A DNA stretch of 64,000 bases. It comes from Astropecten irregularis (taxonomy: Eukaryota; Echinodermata; Asteroidea; Paxillosida; Astropectinidae). Below the pieces are notes generated by a model. The model worked only from the letters and a program-made list of their open reading frames with translations. It did no database searches and was not told the origin of the DNA. The DNA is taken from the NCBI GenBank assembly GCA_963971285.1, contig OZ020260.1, positions 9,644,798-9,708,797 of the forward strand. The letters run 5' to 3'. Of this stretch, positions 12,060 through 25,600 are shown piece after piece; positions within the stretch are counted from its first letter, which is position 1, and each line of letters begins with the position of its first letter. The translations under genes and the position numbers were made by a program.

Positions 12060-12945
12060 GTTCCAAAGACCGTGTTTTGTGTTATGTTTGACTCTAAATG
12101 GCAAAATTAATTATTAAAAAAATCAATTAAAAATCAGTCGATGACGTCATCGTGACGTTACTTCACATTTGGAATAGAAATAGCATTTCCTACCTACCCA
12201 CCAAGTTTCATCACGATCGGATATTCGCTTATATGTGTTTCTGGGAAAAAATGGCAAAATTTAATATTCAAAAATCAATAAAAAATCAGCCGATGACGTC
12301 ATCGTGACGTCACTTCAGATTGAGGATACTAGTACCATTCCCTACATATCCACTAAGTTTCATCACCATCGGATATTCCCTTATATGTGAATCAGAAAAT
12401 CAGCTTTTTGATGACGTCATCATGACGTCACCACTTTTTGGTATTTTATGGCACGTGCCTATAGCCTAACAAACATTTTACCGAAAGAATTTCGAAAATA
12501 CGATTTGTCGTTCATGAGATATAAAGAAAAGGTCCAAACATTGAATAATTCGTATAAAATCGCACGATGACGTCATCAACACGTGACTGCAATTTTTGTC
12601 TATTTAAAACACGTCCCCATATACTTACATACCAAGTTTGAGTTGCATCGGACTTGCCGTTCCTGAGTTAAAGAGCCCTAAAATTTGCACTTTTATGATT
12701 ACGTAACTGTGCACGTGATGACGTCACGATGACGTACATACGCGGGACACTATTCGGGGTGCTGGTCTAACTATGTGCCAAGTATGAAGTTAATCGGAAT
12801 TGGCATAATAGTAGAAGTGACTTGTAGAAAATCCCTGTGCTATGTCTATGGGAAAAAAGTGGAAAAAGAAAAAAAAAAAAAAAAAAAAAGAAAGAAAAAA
12901 AAAAATAACAAAAACAAAAGCTGTTCCGCTGCATGCGAAACAGCT
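12060..12945 (+). repeat. TGACGTCA-rich module ending in A-rich tract and stem-loop
   Basis: Seven perfect TGACGTCA octamers (12142, 12294, 12305, 12412, 12423, 12568, 12719) are spaced within about 590 bp. They come with the repeated phrase CCAAGTTTCATCACGATCGG. An A/G-rich run (12,848-12,903) follows, then a leader AACAAAAACAAAA and a hairpin, AGCTGTTCCGC (12919-12929) with GCGAAACAGCT (12935-12945). The layout is the same as in the 31.6-36.3 kb modules, although most of the sequence differs. Confidence 0.75.
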
Positions 12946-13971
12946 AATAATATACTCCAATGCAGTGTCATACCATTTTTAATTAAATCTCAATATTATT
13001 TTTGCTCTTTCACATGAACCTCAAAACTTAAAACAAACTTTCATCTACCCCTTTCTTGGTTTCATTTCACATGTGTCCGATTTCCTTTTATTTGCATGTC
13101 TCTGGCTTTCATGGGATATAAGTAGTGAACATCGGGATTCCGACCATAAACTTTGATGTCGATCACTTTTGTTCATGATCCATCCAAATAACCACAGGTA
13201 CCATTTAGACTTGTTCATATCTGAAGTGTTATTAATATGAAGTTAAATTTACTTCAAGCATATACACAGATTACTGTGTATTTCAGTGGCTAATTTACAG
13301 CATAATATGTAGAAAACCACGGTTGACGAATTATTGTACCTTGAAATACTAGAATTTCGTTGCATTTGGTCAATAAACATGAAGCAATGAGTTTTAAACG
13401 TGCTATTAAAGTATTATTTAGCCTGAGGCCTAGGCCTATAAACAAAAATCCATTTATAGTGTATACATGTACATGTACATGTACAATGTACAGTATCAAT
13501 GCATGATACAGTACATACACCTATACACTGCATGGCAATACACACCGTGGGAAAGTTACAAATTGTGCAGCGAGCTCTGTGTGTTGCCCTTTTGACCCGG
13601 CCATTGCCATGGTAGCTGACCACAAGCCTCGAAGTTCAGATTTATATGCATATTCAATCAATATACATCATACGCGCTGTGCCTTACCATAATCTGGCCC
13701 CGCCTTCAAATACAAAATATCCAAGACCTTCGTGACGCCGCGGCGTCGCGCCGGTCCAAATCTCTGACAGAATTCTCCCATACCCATAGACATAAAATAA
13801 GGTTATTATGTCTGTGCCCATACCCGCGCAGAGCCGTAAATAAAGATTACGGCTCTGTACCCGCGGCCCATAGGGCGCCCCCGCGCGGCGGGTATGGGAG
13901 AATTCTGTCAGAGAAGGCAACAACGAAGGTCTTGGAACCAAGACTAGTACTATCTCTATGGCGGGTAGCTA

Positions 13972-14095
13972 AGGCCTGTTTGTTTTTGACGAATCCTGCG
14001 GATTCGGATCCCGATCCCATTTTAGCGTACCCTGCATAGGAGGTGGATCCGAAAATATCGGATCCTTTGCGTTAAACAAACAGAACTTCTTGTCC
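13972..14095. mobile_element. Possible small MITE
   Basis: AGGCCTGTTTGTTTTTGACG at the left and GTTAAACAAACAG at the right give a short imperfect inverted repeat. It resembles the TIR at 28,021-28,167. The interior has GGATCC-containing inverted words. Confidence 0.4.
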
Positions 14096-15361
14096 CATGT
14101 TCGAATACCGTACATAATGGAGATCAATGCGTGGTATACGGTGCACCGTATACACCGCGGTGTAGGAGGGTACGTGTGATGTGGTCGGGAGTTCAAGGTA
14201 AGTATATTTTCGTATTCAGTCGTGCTAGTTTCAGCTTGGAGGTTAAAGACGCTTTGGTCGTGTACCCCGACTTAAAAAGATTGTTTGCAAACCGTGTACA
14301 CACGTAGGCCTACGTACATTTTGGAGGGGAACAAACTATTCACAGTTCAGTGCTACTTACGACGCGGAGTGAGTATGGTGGAATGTTATGGTTTATAAAA
14401 TCAAAATACTTGCGTTTTGTATTGTTAATTGTGAGTTTTGTGACGTAAATTCATTATTTTACAAATGTTCAAACAAGTGTTTATTACCTAATTAATGGGA
14501 CTGGTACAAAGTATAGGATAATAGTAATACTGAATAGGATTCAATTGACGAGAAAAATGAAATTGAAAACTAGGAAAGAATTCTTCTGACGGCCATCACT
14601 TGTGCACAAACCTATGGGACCAATAGAGTACGTTTTGATAAAAATGGCTACCGCTGCATTCGAAGTGTATTAACTATTATTGTCAAAACGGGGTTATTGT
14701 CTTTTACGCCCGGGGGGGGGGGGGGGGGGCTGTAGCATGTGTAGCTGTAGCCAGCCAACCTGAGTGTACCAAACCTAACCTGAGTGTACTTATGTACTAA
14801 ATTTAGGAATCTTGTTATATCTCATCATGGAGGTAATAATGTATCTATCTGGCCCCAATATTTCACATAAGTAATACTGTATCATGTATGGCCTACATGG
14901 AGAAATGGTTTATATAAACATATAGTAAGTACCTAGTAGTACTACTATTATTTACTAAATCAAATGTTAGAGTTTGTGTTGTTCATAGAATAGACTAGAT
15001 CTAGGTGACATTTATCTTGAAGCTTGACAGCTCGTTGAACATGTTAAAAAATGCTGTTTTATATTTTGAAGATTTTCAAGTTGCAATTAAAATGATCAGG
15101 AACATACATGTAAATCGCAAGTCCAATGCTAGTAACTGTAGTGTTATTGGGGCGCTGAACTTTTCTTTTAAATTTTGGGGGTTGATGGTCGGTTACATTG
15201 ATTGTAGACTGCCATGGGCTCCAGGTACTAGGTCTAATAAATTGCCATAATTTTTGCTTGTGTGTGACACTATGTGTTTAAAAAAAAAAAGATTTATGAA
15301 TGATGGATGGACCTTATTTAGATCAGGAATTGAAAAGTTTTGATACTTATAATTTCATGCC
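14096..15361. other. Unassigned stretch
   Basis: No gene is recognised. It contains a poly-G run of about 19 (14,712-14,730) and a short CCTGAGTGTAC duplication nearby. Confidence 0.4.
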
Positions 15362-15950
15362 TGTTAAACATATATGTGACATTAATTGTTGCGTGTTAAC
15401 ATATACGTCATGTGATATTGTTGCGTGTTAACATATACATGACATTGTTGCGTGTTAACATATAGGTGACATTGTTGCATGTTAATATGTACGTGACATT
15501 GTGTTGCCTGTTAACATGTACGTGACATTGTTGTGTGTTAATATGTACGTGACATTGTTGCTGTTAACATGTACGTGACATTGTTGTGTATTAACATTAC
15601 ATGTACGTGGCATTGTTGCGTGTCAACATGTACATGACATTTTGTGTTTACATGTACTTGTACGTGACATTGTTGTTTGCTAACATAATACATGACATTG
15701 TTGCGTGTTAACATGTACATGACATTGTTGCTTGTTAACATGTACGTGACATGTTTGCGTGTTATATGGCATTGTTGCGTGGTAACATGTACATGACATT
15801 GTTGAGTGTTAACATGTACCTGTACGTGACATTGTTGTTTGTTAACATTACATGTACGTGGCATTGTTGCGTGTTAACATGTACGTGATATCGTTGCATG
15901 TTTTTTAACTGTACACTAATAAATGAGCATGTTAACATTTACGTAACAAA
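15362..15950. repeat. Minisatellite upstream of the Helitron frame
   Basis: About 20 degenerate copies of a roughly 27-bp unit containing GTTAACATGTACGTGACATT followed by GTTGCGT. It lies 0.65 kb before the Helitron ORF and may belong to the element. Peptides read through it on the minus strand are artefacts of the repeat. Confidence 0.85.
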
Positions 15951-16604
15951 ATCTCCTAGTGTGATTTGTCATGCGGCTTTTTAAAAGCAAGTTCAAACTG
16001 ATTAATGAGGAAAATACACATGTGTTTACTTGCGTCATCACATTGCCAGCTGTATTGATTGGTTGGGAATGGTTGCAAGAGTAATAAAGGAGGTCATTTA
16101 GTTATGCAATGAATCATATGACACATGTATCACATATTATATTTTACGTGCCGGAAGAAAAGAAAACGTGTTTATATTTAAACGTGATTGTTTGTTTATT
16201 GACACCCGTGTGATGCTTTGGCGATCACCTATCTATAGGCAAAATATCAATAGGCATGTAATCAAAATAGTATCTTCTTCCTCCTCTGAGGCTGAAAAAG
16301 ACAAAGCATATGAGGAACACTGTAGTTGAATAACAATAAGGTCTGTGACAATTTCTTAAATATCAATTTGATATTAAAAACATTGTGTAACAGATCGCTT
16401 ACTTTTGGCCAGCTGAGCATGTGTGACTTTGTCATGTGATTAAATATTTGCAACATATTTGTGAATGTGTAAATAAGACATAAAGTCAGGATTGAGAAAA
16501 TAATGAAGAAAATTGAGGCAATGTTTATAAAGACAAGTAGAGTAAAGTAATTGGATAACATTTCTAATACCATTTTATGTTTGTTTTATTTGTTTCTTTA
16601 GAAA

Positions 16605-19600
16605 ATGATGTCTCACGGAACTACGAGCCACAAGTCTCAAGATTTTATGTTATCCCAGTCTGTCTTTGTTGAGTCTCCTTCTTCATCTGTCATGTCATTC
16701 TCCCAACCCTTTCCCTTTGTGTCTACCCATGTCATTCCCTCTTCATGCATTTCATCTCCCTATAGTGCTCCTTCGGGAGAACTTTCACCATTGTGTGAGA
16801 ATTCAAACGCCCTGAGGTTGGCACCTCCTCAGGGAAGTCTGTCTACCGAACACACGGGTATCCCAGCGAGGTCTGGCTCACCATGTAACACGCAGCGATG
16901 TTGCATGGAATATGAGTGTACTCCTAGAGTACCCTGGCCTAAAGAACGGTTGTATGGCCTTGCAGGACAGACGCAACCAAGTATTGGATCAGTTGACGTT
17001 ACATGTGTAACGGAGCAAGCAACCTGCATTGCAACTGATTCATTGGTTTATGACAAAGATGCAAAACATGATCAAAGAGTAATGAAACAAAATGAACAAT
17101 GTACTATGAATGAACTTGATATTGAAAATGAAATGCCAAGAATTGACGTTGAACAGAATGATGGTAAACTGGTTGTACATATGGAAACAGAGCATGCAGA
17201 TCAACAACTTGAAGGTAATTTACATAATAAAGAGGAAGGTAATGTTGGTGTTGATGAAGAAGGTAATGAATGTGTATTGCAGGATTTGGAAAGTAAAGAA
17301 GCTTGTGAAATGAGTACAGATGGCAGTGAGTGTCTGACAGATAGCAAATACAACACAGTTGGGATTATGTGTGTCAACATCAACCATTGCAAACAATGTG
17401 AACATGGTAAGGAAGCTCAGATTGAATCATGTTCTGTGTCAGTTTCTTATACATGTGGTCATACAATTAGTGTGGAATGTTGTCAACAAAAGAGGAAATC
17501 TTGCAAGCCAAGTAGGAAGAAGTTGAGAAGAATTGAAAGGAAGCTGAGTTATAACAGAAAGAGAAATGGAAAAGTGATTGAAGTAAGAATGAGTAAAGAA
17601 GAGAGGAGATGTTATGCAAAAACTCAGAAATATATACAAAGCTGTACAACAGGGTGTTTGAAAAGTGTCATGAAGAATTTGAAATGTAGAGAGAGTAATG
17701 ATTTGATATGTAAGAGAAGGAGGCATGTGAAGAATAGAATGACTAATGTATTTGGTCATACAAAGAGGACTCTCAAGAATATCCATTATGCATCAGAATC
17801 TGAGATTATTCCAAAGAAAACTGCCAGGGGAAAGAAGGTTCATGTCCAGAAACAACAGAATGTTAAGCGCAAAATTAAGAATGATGTGACAGAAAGTGCA
17901 CCCACACAATTTCAAGGAATTACAAGAAATATGAATGTATGCTGGCTCTGTGATAAAATTGAACAACCTGGCACAGTGGCATTTACAAGACTAGTCCAAT
18001 GTGAAAATTGTCAAATATGGTTACATGTATTCTGTATGCAGTTTATGAAGATACAACAATATTTGATCAATAAGTCAGTGTCATGGGTATGTTGTAAATG
18101 TGGCAATGCTAATTATTCTCAAAGCTTGTTCCATGATTTTAGCTTTTGCAGTGATGGCAACATGTATGAGTGCTTGGAGCTTGATGAGGATGCAGAGTCA
18201 TTGGAAGCTGTTCTAAATGTAAGAAAATGTGCCAAATTATTTAAGTCTAGAGATTGTGATCAACGTACCAATGCAAAACCTGTGATTGTACAACAATGTG
18301 GAGGTTATTCATTAAGAGAAAGAAAGAAGAAATCAAATGATCGTGATAAATCACAAGGAGTTGAGTCCAATGGCAAGAACACAGAAACATGTAGTAAGGA
18401 TACTGTCAAGATCAATGATGCAAATTGTTCAAATAAAGGTAAACCAGGAAAGAGAAAAAGGGTTGATGTCATGGAATGTGAAAATACAGATATGCACACA
18501 ATTTCAAAGAGAGTATATGCAACCCGTAGCCAGAAAAAAGTTAGACCTGTTAAGAAGACGAAAGCAGCAATGTCAAGCAATGAAGTAGTTATTGAGGATG
18601 TTGACGTTTCCACATGCAATGCAAAGATAAATCAGAGAGCATATAATAAGCCAAGTAATTCTCATGCATTAAACAGTGTATTTGTACAAGGAAACTTCCA
18701 TCAGGGTCACCCTAAATTTGGATACAATGTTGGGAAACAATGTGTGCCAAACAGCTTGTGTGCAATAATGTATGGTTACATCAAAGATTTGAGTCGATGG
18801 ACAAGTCATGATATGGATTTGATTCTGAATACTGGTGATGAACTGTATGGTTATTTATCAAAAAGCTCGACAGTAAACACAGATTATTTGTTAATTAATG
18901 AATTACCGACTGATTTAAATTTATTTAATAAGCAATTTACAATGACATATCATGAACCTGTCAATGGAGCATTTGGAGATGAGTGTAATTTACCTGAATT
19001 TAACATGATATCATTGAATAGAGCTCTTGAACAGACATTGCACAGGTACAATGCTTGCTTTATTTGTTTTCATGAAAATACATTTGCTGTAATTTGTCAA
19101 AATCAGAAGTACTTCATATGTGATTCACATTGCAGAGATCAGAATGGATGCCAAGTCAGTGAAGGAACAAGCTTGATGAAATGTGTAGATACATGGCAAG
19201 GCATATACAGGTATTGTATTAATTTGTGGCATTCTATGAATTTGCACAATCATGAACAGTTTGAAATTACAGGTGTGACAGTGTACTGTGTCGATGCTGG
19301 GAATAATTGTACCGTTCAATATGAGGAAAGTAGACCAAAAGTTGAAGATGTCTGTGCTTGCTTAAATGAAGATGAGGGATGTACATCAAAAAATAGCACC
19401 TTGATACATAAGATGGTGGATAAAGAAACAACTAAAACAGAAATGCCCAATGTTGAGGAAGCATGTCACTCTAGCAGTAATCCAGAATTAGGTACTACTA
19501 AACCAGTAATCAGTAATGAAGACAGTGCTGAATGTAGAGACAATGATATTGAAATAGTGGCAATTCAGTCATGTAGTTTTCACTTTGTACCATTGCAACA

Positions 19601-22600
19601 TGATAGTAAGATTGCATTGTGTAAGTCTTTTGGAATTTCTAAAGTGTATGCTGAGTCTGAAAATGTATCGTGTAACAACATGGGACCTCCACATGATATT
19701 AAATCTATAAGAGGTGATGGTAATTGTTTTTATCGTGCTGTTTCGTATGCCATATCAGGATCTGAACGTAATCATATGCGATTAAGATTAGCAGCTGTTA
19801 ATTATTTGTTGAAACATGCTGATCGATACAAGTCATTCTTGCGTCAAGGCTACAATAGTGTTGAGGAATATGTTTCTAAGAAAAAAGTGTTTTGTTCAGG
19901 AGTTTGGGCTACAGAAGTTGAGATCATAGCACTAGCACACATGTTAATGACTGATATCTATACCTATACAAGTAATAGGTGGCATATATTTTCAGGGAGA
20001 TATGGTGAAGTTGGTACAGTAACATCTGAAGCTGGAATCTATCTGAATCACACTCAACAGATACATTATGATGTTGTATTGTCAGTTGAGGATGAGGAAT
20101 GTGTTGTAGATGAACCATGTTGTAATGATTCAGTAGAAAGTGTCGTTCGAGAAAACAGCCTACAAAGTGATGAAATCCATAGTCCAAATGTACATATGGA
20201 GGATCATAATAACAGAAATGATGTAATAAATGATATTGATCAATCTTTGGAATGTAAAAATGAGAAGAAAGATTGTACATTGAGAAGAAAAAGAAAGAAA
20301 AGAACAAACACAGCAATGAGAAGAAAGCAGAACAGGGGAAGAAAACAATTAATGCGTGAAAATGAGAAGCAGAAAGTGGTACATGTATTTGACAAGGGTG
20401 ATTCTAATGTGAATAGTCAGACCAAGCAGAAAACAACACCACAGAAGAAAATGTATGAGAAAATGAAGTATTCTGCTACAGGTATTAATGTTAAGTACAA
20501 TATGAAAACCAAATACCAGACCGATTCTAAATATAGACTGACACTTATAAACAGTAATAAATTTAGATATCATGAAAAAGAGTACAAACAAAGAACTATG
20601 AATGCCAACAAGAGGAGATATTACTCAAATACAAGATTCAGAGATGAAGTAATTCGAGCAAAGAAGGCTAAATATCATGGAAATGTGAGGTACAGAAATG
20701 AATTAATTAGAGCAATGAAGACTAAATACCATAATAATGTAAGATACAGGAATCAATTGATAAAGAAATTGAAAGAAAAATACCATGGAAATATGAGGTA
20801 CAGAAATGAAGTAATAAGAGCAATGAACTCTAAATACTATAATGATGTAAAATACAGGAATAAATTGATAAAGAATTTGAAAGAAAAATACCATGGAAAT
20901 TATTACTATAGATATAAAGTTTTACAGTCATTGAAAACGAAGTATAAGAATGATCCCAAATACAAATGTCAAATATTGAAAAATAAGTCAGACAGAGAAA
21001 TAAAACTGAGGGAAATGGACAAGTGTATTGATAATGTATTGAAAAATTTTAAAAGAACAATGTCAGTTGGTCCAGATTGTGTATGTGCTGTATGCCACAA
21101 ACTGCTGTTCAAGAACCAAGTAATGAAATGTAATAAAGACAAATACACACATTCTGAATGTATATCTGAGCAATATGTGCATAGTTGTGATGAGACTTGT
21201 CAAATGGACTGTGTGTTATCAAGATCAAATAGAGCATTGTTGTGGATTTGCCATACATGTCATAGGAAATTGATTGTAAATAGAATACCAGCTGAAGCAA
21301 GTATTAATAATCTCAGTCTATCAAATATTCCAGATGATTTGGGAAGGTTAAATAGTCTTGAACAACACTTGATCTCTAGAAATATTGCATTCATGAAAAT
21401 TGTCAATTTGCCAAAGGGTGGTCAGAAAGGAATATACGGTCCATGTGTGTGTGTTCCATCAAATACTACAGAAACTGTCAAAATGCTTCCTAGACCAGGA
21501 AATGAGAATGAAATGATCCGTCTGAAATTGAAAAGAAAACTGTCATATAAAGGTTATTATGAGTATCAATTTGTTAATAAACAAAATATTTTAGATGCTT
21601 TATTGTATTTGAAACTCAATAATAAATGGTACCGTGATATTGAAATTGAGCATGATTGGATTAATCCTTTACCTGAATGTCCAAATGATGAAGATGATAT
21701 GATTGCCAAAGAACTCACAAATGATGATGAGAATGGAAATAATGACATGCAGGAAAATGATGATAATGGAGATGAAATTGATGATGACATTAATGAACGG
21801 TTATGTGGTGTACAATTGGACACATGTTTACAACCAGCTAATATTGGACAGGAGATTTTGGATCAGTATTTTGATGACATCTTTTGTGTTGCACCATGTG
21901 AAGGCAATAATCCAGTAAGACTTTTAATGGAAGAAGGAAATGAAGCCAAATGTTTTCCAGTATTGTTTCCAAATGGATCTCCAATATTTAGTGATAAACG
22001 TGATGTCAGGATAACACTTTGTAGATATTTACATAACAGACTAATGAATGCTGATAATAGATTTGCTCGGAATACAGACTATATCTTCTATGCTCAGTAC
22101 TTGTCAGAAATTCAACAAGTTATGTCCAGTGTGTCTATTGCATTACGTAAAGGTTGTGGGAAGTCTCAAGATGGAAAAAATATAACAGCATCAATGATAA
22201 GTGATAAAGATAAACTGAGAGATGTGTTAAAATCTGACAGTGGATATAAATTTCTCAAGCCAATCAGAGGAACACCACCATATTGGCAATGTGCTCACAG
22301 AGATATATTAGCTATGATTACCCAACTTGGTTTACCTACATGGTTCTGTTCATTCTCAGCTGCTGATATGAGATGGCCTGAAGTGATTAATACTATACTA
22401 AAACAGAGAGGAGATTCAAGATCAATAGAGGAATTAGATTGGAATGATAAATGTGAAATATTGAGAAGTAATCCTGTCACTGCAGCTCGAATGTTCGATA
22501 GAAGATTTCATATGTTTCTGAAAAATGTTATTATGTCAGATGCACAGCCTATTGGAAAAGTCATAGATTACTTTTATAGAGTTGAATTCCAACAGAGAGG

Positions 22601-25600
22601 ATCACCACATACACACTGCTTATTCTGGATTGAACATGCACCCATAGTTGGTATTGATAAAGATGAAGATGTTGTGAAGTTTGTTAACAGATATGTTAGT
22701 TGTAAATTACCATCTGCTGAGGATGATGAAGAATTACATGAAATTATTAGTAATGTACAGCAACACAGTAAAAAACATTCCAAAAGTTGTAAAAAGAAGG
22801 GTACAGAATGTAGGTTTAATTTTCCAAGACCACCATCAGAGAGAACCTTTATTATACATAAGAAGTCAGCAAAGAAGTGTGAAAATAAAAGGTCAAATGA
22901 TTTTGATAATGATACTTGTAATATTGATGATGAAATAGAAGATGTGCTGAATGATGACAAAAAAGAAGTGATATGTATTGAGATGAATACAGAACAAGCA
23001 AAGGAATTGTTGAAGTCAGTGTGGACAGAAATGCAAAATCCAAAGAAACATTATGAATCAGCAAATGAATTATTTGAAGCTTTAGGAACAACACAACTTC
23101 ACTTTGAAATAGCAAATAGAGAATTAACAAACAAAGTCAGCATTGTATTAAAGCGTAATCCTCAAGATGTCTGGGTAAATCAGTATAATCATGACTTGAT
23201 AAGAGCATGGAATGCTAACTTAGATATTCAGTATATTACAGATATTTATGGATGTGTAGCATATGTTGCATCATATATGTCAAAAGCTGAACGTGAAATG
23301 GGACAATTGCTTAGTCATGCACAGAATGAAGCACAAAGGGGAAATATGGATGCTAAAGCAAGTATGAAAGAAGTTGGATATGTGTATTTGCAAAATCGTG
23401 AAGTTTCAGCTCAGGAAGCAGTATATCGTGTATGTACTTTGCGATTAAAGGAATGTTCAAGGAAAGTAGAGTTCATACCTGTAGGAGATAATCCAGTCAG
23501 AATGAGTAAGCCTCTGAGAATGATCCAAAATAGACCAGATGAAGATGATGAAGATATATGGATGACATCAAAAATTGATCGTTACAAGGCAAGACCCAAA
23601 TCTCATGAATTTGACATGATGTGCTTAGCCTCATTTTGTTCAGAATTTAGAATTTTATCAACAACAGAAGCATCCAAATTGAAGAATGGAAGGATAAATG
23701 AACATGTGTTTAAATTACAAAATAATTTGGGACACATTCAACGACGTACTCGAAGTAATCCAGCTGTGATTAAATATCCTAAATTTTCTGTTACAAAATG
23801 TCCTGAAAAATATTATCAGAGTATTCTGCAGTTATTCCTACCTTATCGTGTGGATGCACAGTTGAAGCCATCACAGTATGAAACATATGAAGACTTCTAT
23901 ATGAATGCAAGTGTTAAACTAATTAATAATAATGTACAGTGTGTAAAGACTGTTATTGACTTGAATCGAAGGAAATTTGAAGCTAATATTGAATCAATAG
24001 AAGACGCTGAAGAGTATCTGCATAAATTTGGTGATCAGGAAGATGCATGGGCTTTAATATGTCCAGAGACTGAATCAGTAAGACTTGAATGTATGAATGA
24101 TAAGGAGCAAGTTGAGCAGGACAGTGAGGATGAATTTGCTATACCAGACTTAAAATCAAATGACAAAGATGATTCAAAATATAGTATTGAATACCATACG
24201 CCTAAATTGCATAGAGAAGAAGCACATAGTTTAATGAGATCATTGAATAGTGAACAGAGTAGAATATTCTATAAAGTTAGACAATGGTGTCTTGATAAAG
24301 TCAATGGTAAACATCCTGAACCATTTCATGTCTTTGTAACTGGAGGAGCAGGAACTGGCAAGAGTCATGTGATTAAATGTATATATAATGAAGCTGTACG
24401 TATACTTGGAAGATTGATGCATAATCCTGATGATGTGAGTGTATTGTTGACTGCTCCTACTGGTGTTGCTGCATATAATATTAATGGATTTACAATACAC
24501 AGTGCTTTGTCAATAGGAATTGATGTATCTTTACCATATCAACCACTTGGTGATGAGAAAATGAGCACATTACGTATGAAATTGGGACAGTTGCAAATAT
24601 TGATTATAGATGAAATTTCTATGGTAGATCAGAAAATGCTATGTTATATACATGGACGATTGCGACAAATTAAACAAACAAGAACACAGTGTGCTTTTGG
24701 TAATGTAAGTGTGATTGCAGTTGGTGATTTTTATCAGTTACCTCCAGTGAAAGGGAAATCATTGCATCATAATACACTAGAATCTAGTCTATGGCATGAC
24801 CAATTCAAAATAGTGGAACTTAAAGAGATAATGAGACAAAGAGATAACATACAATTTGCAGAGCTTTTAAACAAGTTGAGAATTAAAGGCAAGAAAGATA
24901 CCTTGACTGATGAAGAAACAGCTATGCTAACAAAATGTGAAACTGGTGAAAAATGGGAAGATGCAGTTCATATTTATCCAACGAACAAACAAGTGAATAA
25001 TTTCAATGTTGAGATATTGCGTAAGAAATGTCCTGATTGTTTTTGTATTGAAGCCAAGGATTATGAGAAAGACAGTAGTAGTGGTCAAATGAAACAAAGA
25101 GCACATCCTTTACAATCAACACGTAAATGTAGTTTGAGTAGCTCACTATGGATTGGAATTGGTGCAAGAGTTATGCTTACTAAAAATATTGATGTATCAG
25201 ATGGACTTGTAAATGGTGTATTTGGAACTGTGATTCATATAGAATTATTACCTGATAAATCTGCACGCAAATACATTTTAATAAATTTTGATGATGACGA
25301 GGTTGGATCTAAACAAAAGAAATCAGTTTCAAGATTCCCAAATGCTGTGGCTATTGAGATACAAGAAGAGAATATTGGCAAGAAATGTATACGGAAGCAA
25401 TTCCCTTTGAAGCTTGCCTATGCATGTACAGCTCACAAAGTGCAAGGAACAACATTGAATAAAGCAGTAGTGTGTTTAGACAAGACATTTGCAGCTGGCC
25501 AAGCATATGTTAGTTTGAGTCGAGTCACAGACATAAAGAACTTGGTTATTGAAGGATTTGATCAGAAACGTATCTATTGTGATAAATCAGTTGGGGAAGC

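Larger units (their letters stand above)
10528..13947. mobile_element. Long copy of a TIR element related to 61,181-62,383
   Basis: The left end (TAGTGTTGGTTCCAAG, then GGAGAACTCTGTCAGACTTT) and right end (AACGAAGGTCTTGGAACCAA, then GACTA) match the ends of the shorter element at 61.2-62.4 kb. So do the inner blocks GGAGCCAATCAGCGAGCGAG, the GGCGTACGAGTTGG minisatellite and ATACAAAATATCCAAGACCT. About 1.8 kb is present only here, including a module of the TGACGTCA family (12.06-12.95 kb). No transposase frame is seen. Exact ends are less certain than for the short copy. Confidence 0.65.

Noticed and set aside
15538..15864. Minus-strand frame with NNVMYMLT/QQCHVHV repeats
   Set aside because: It reads through the 27-bp minisatellite and has no unique protein sequence.
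19924..20316. Minus-strand frames antisense to the Helitron ORF
   Set aside because: They are shadows of the AT-rich replicase frame with no domain.
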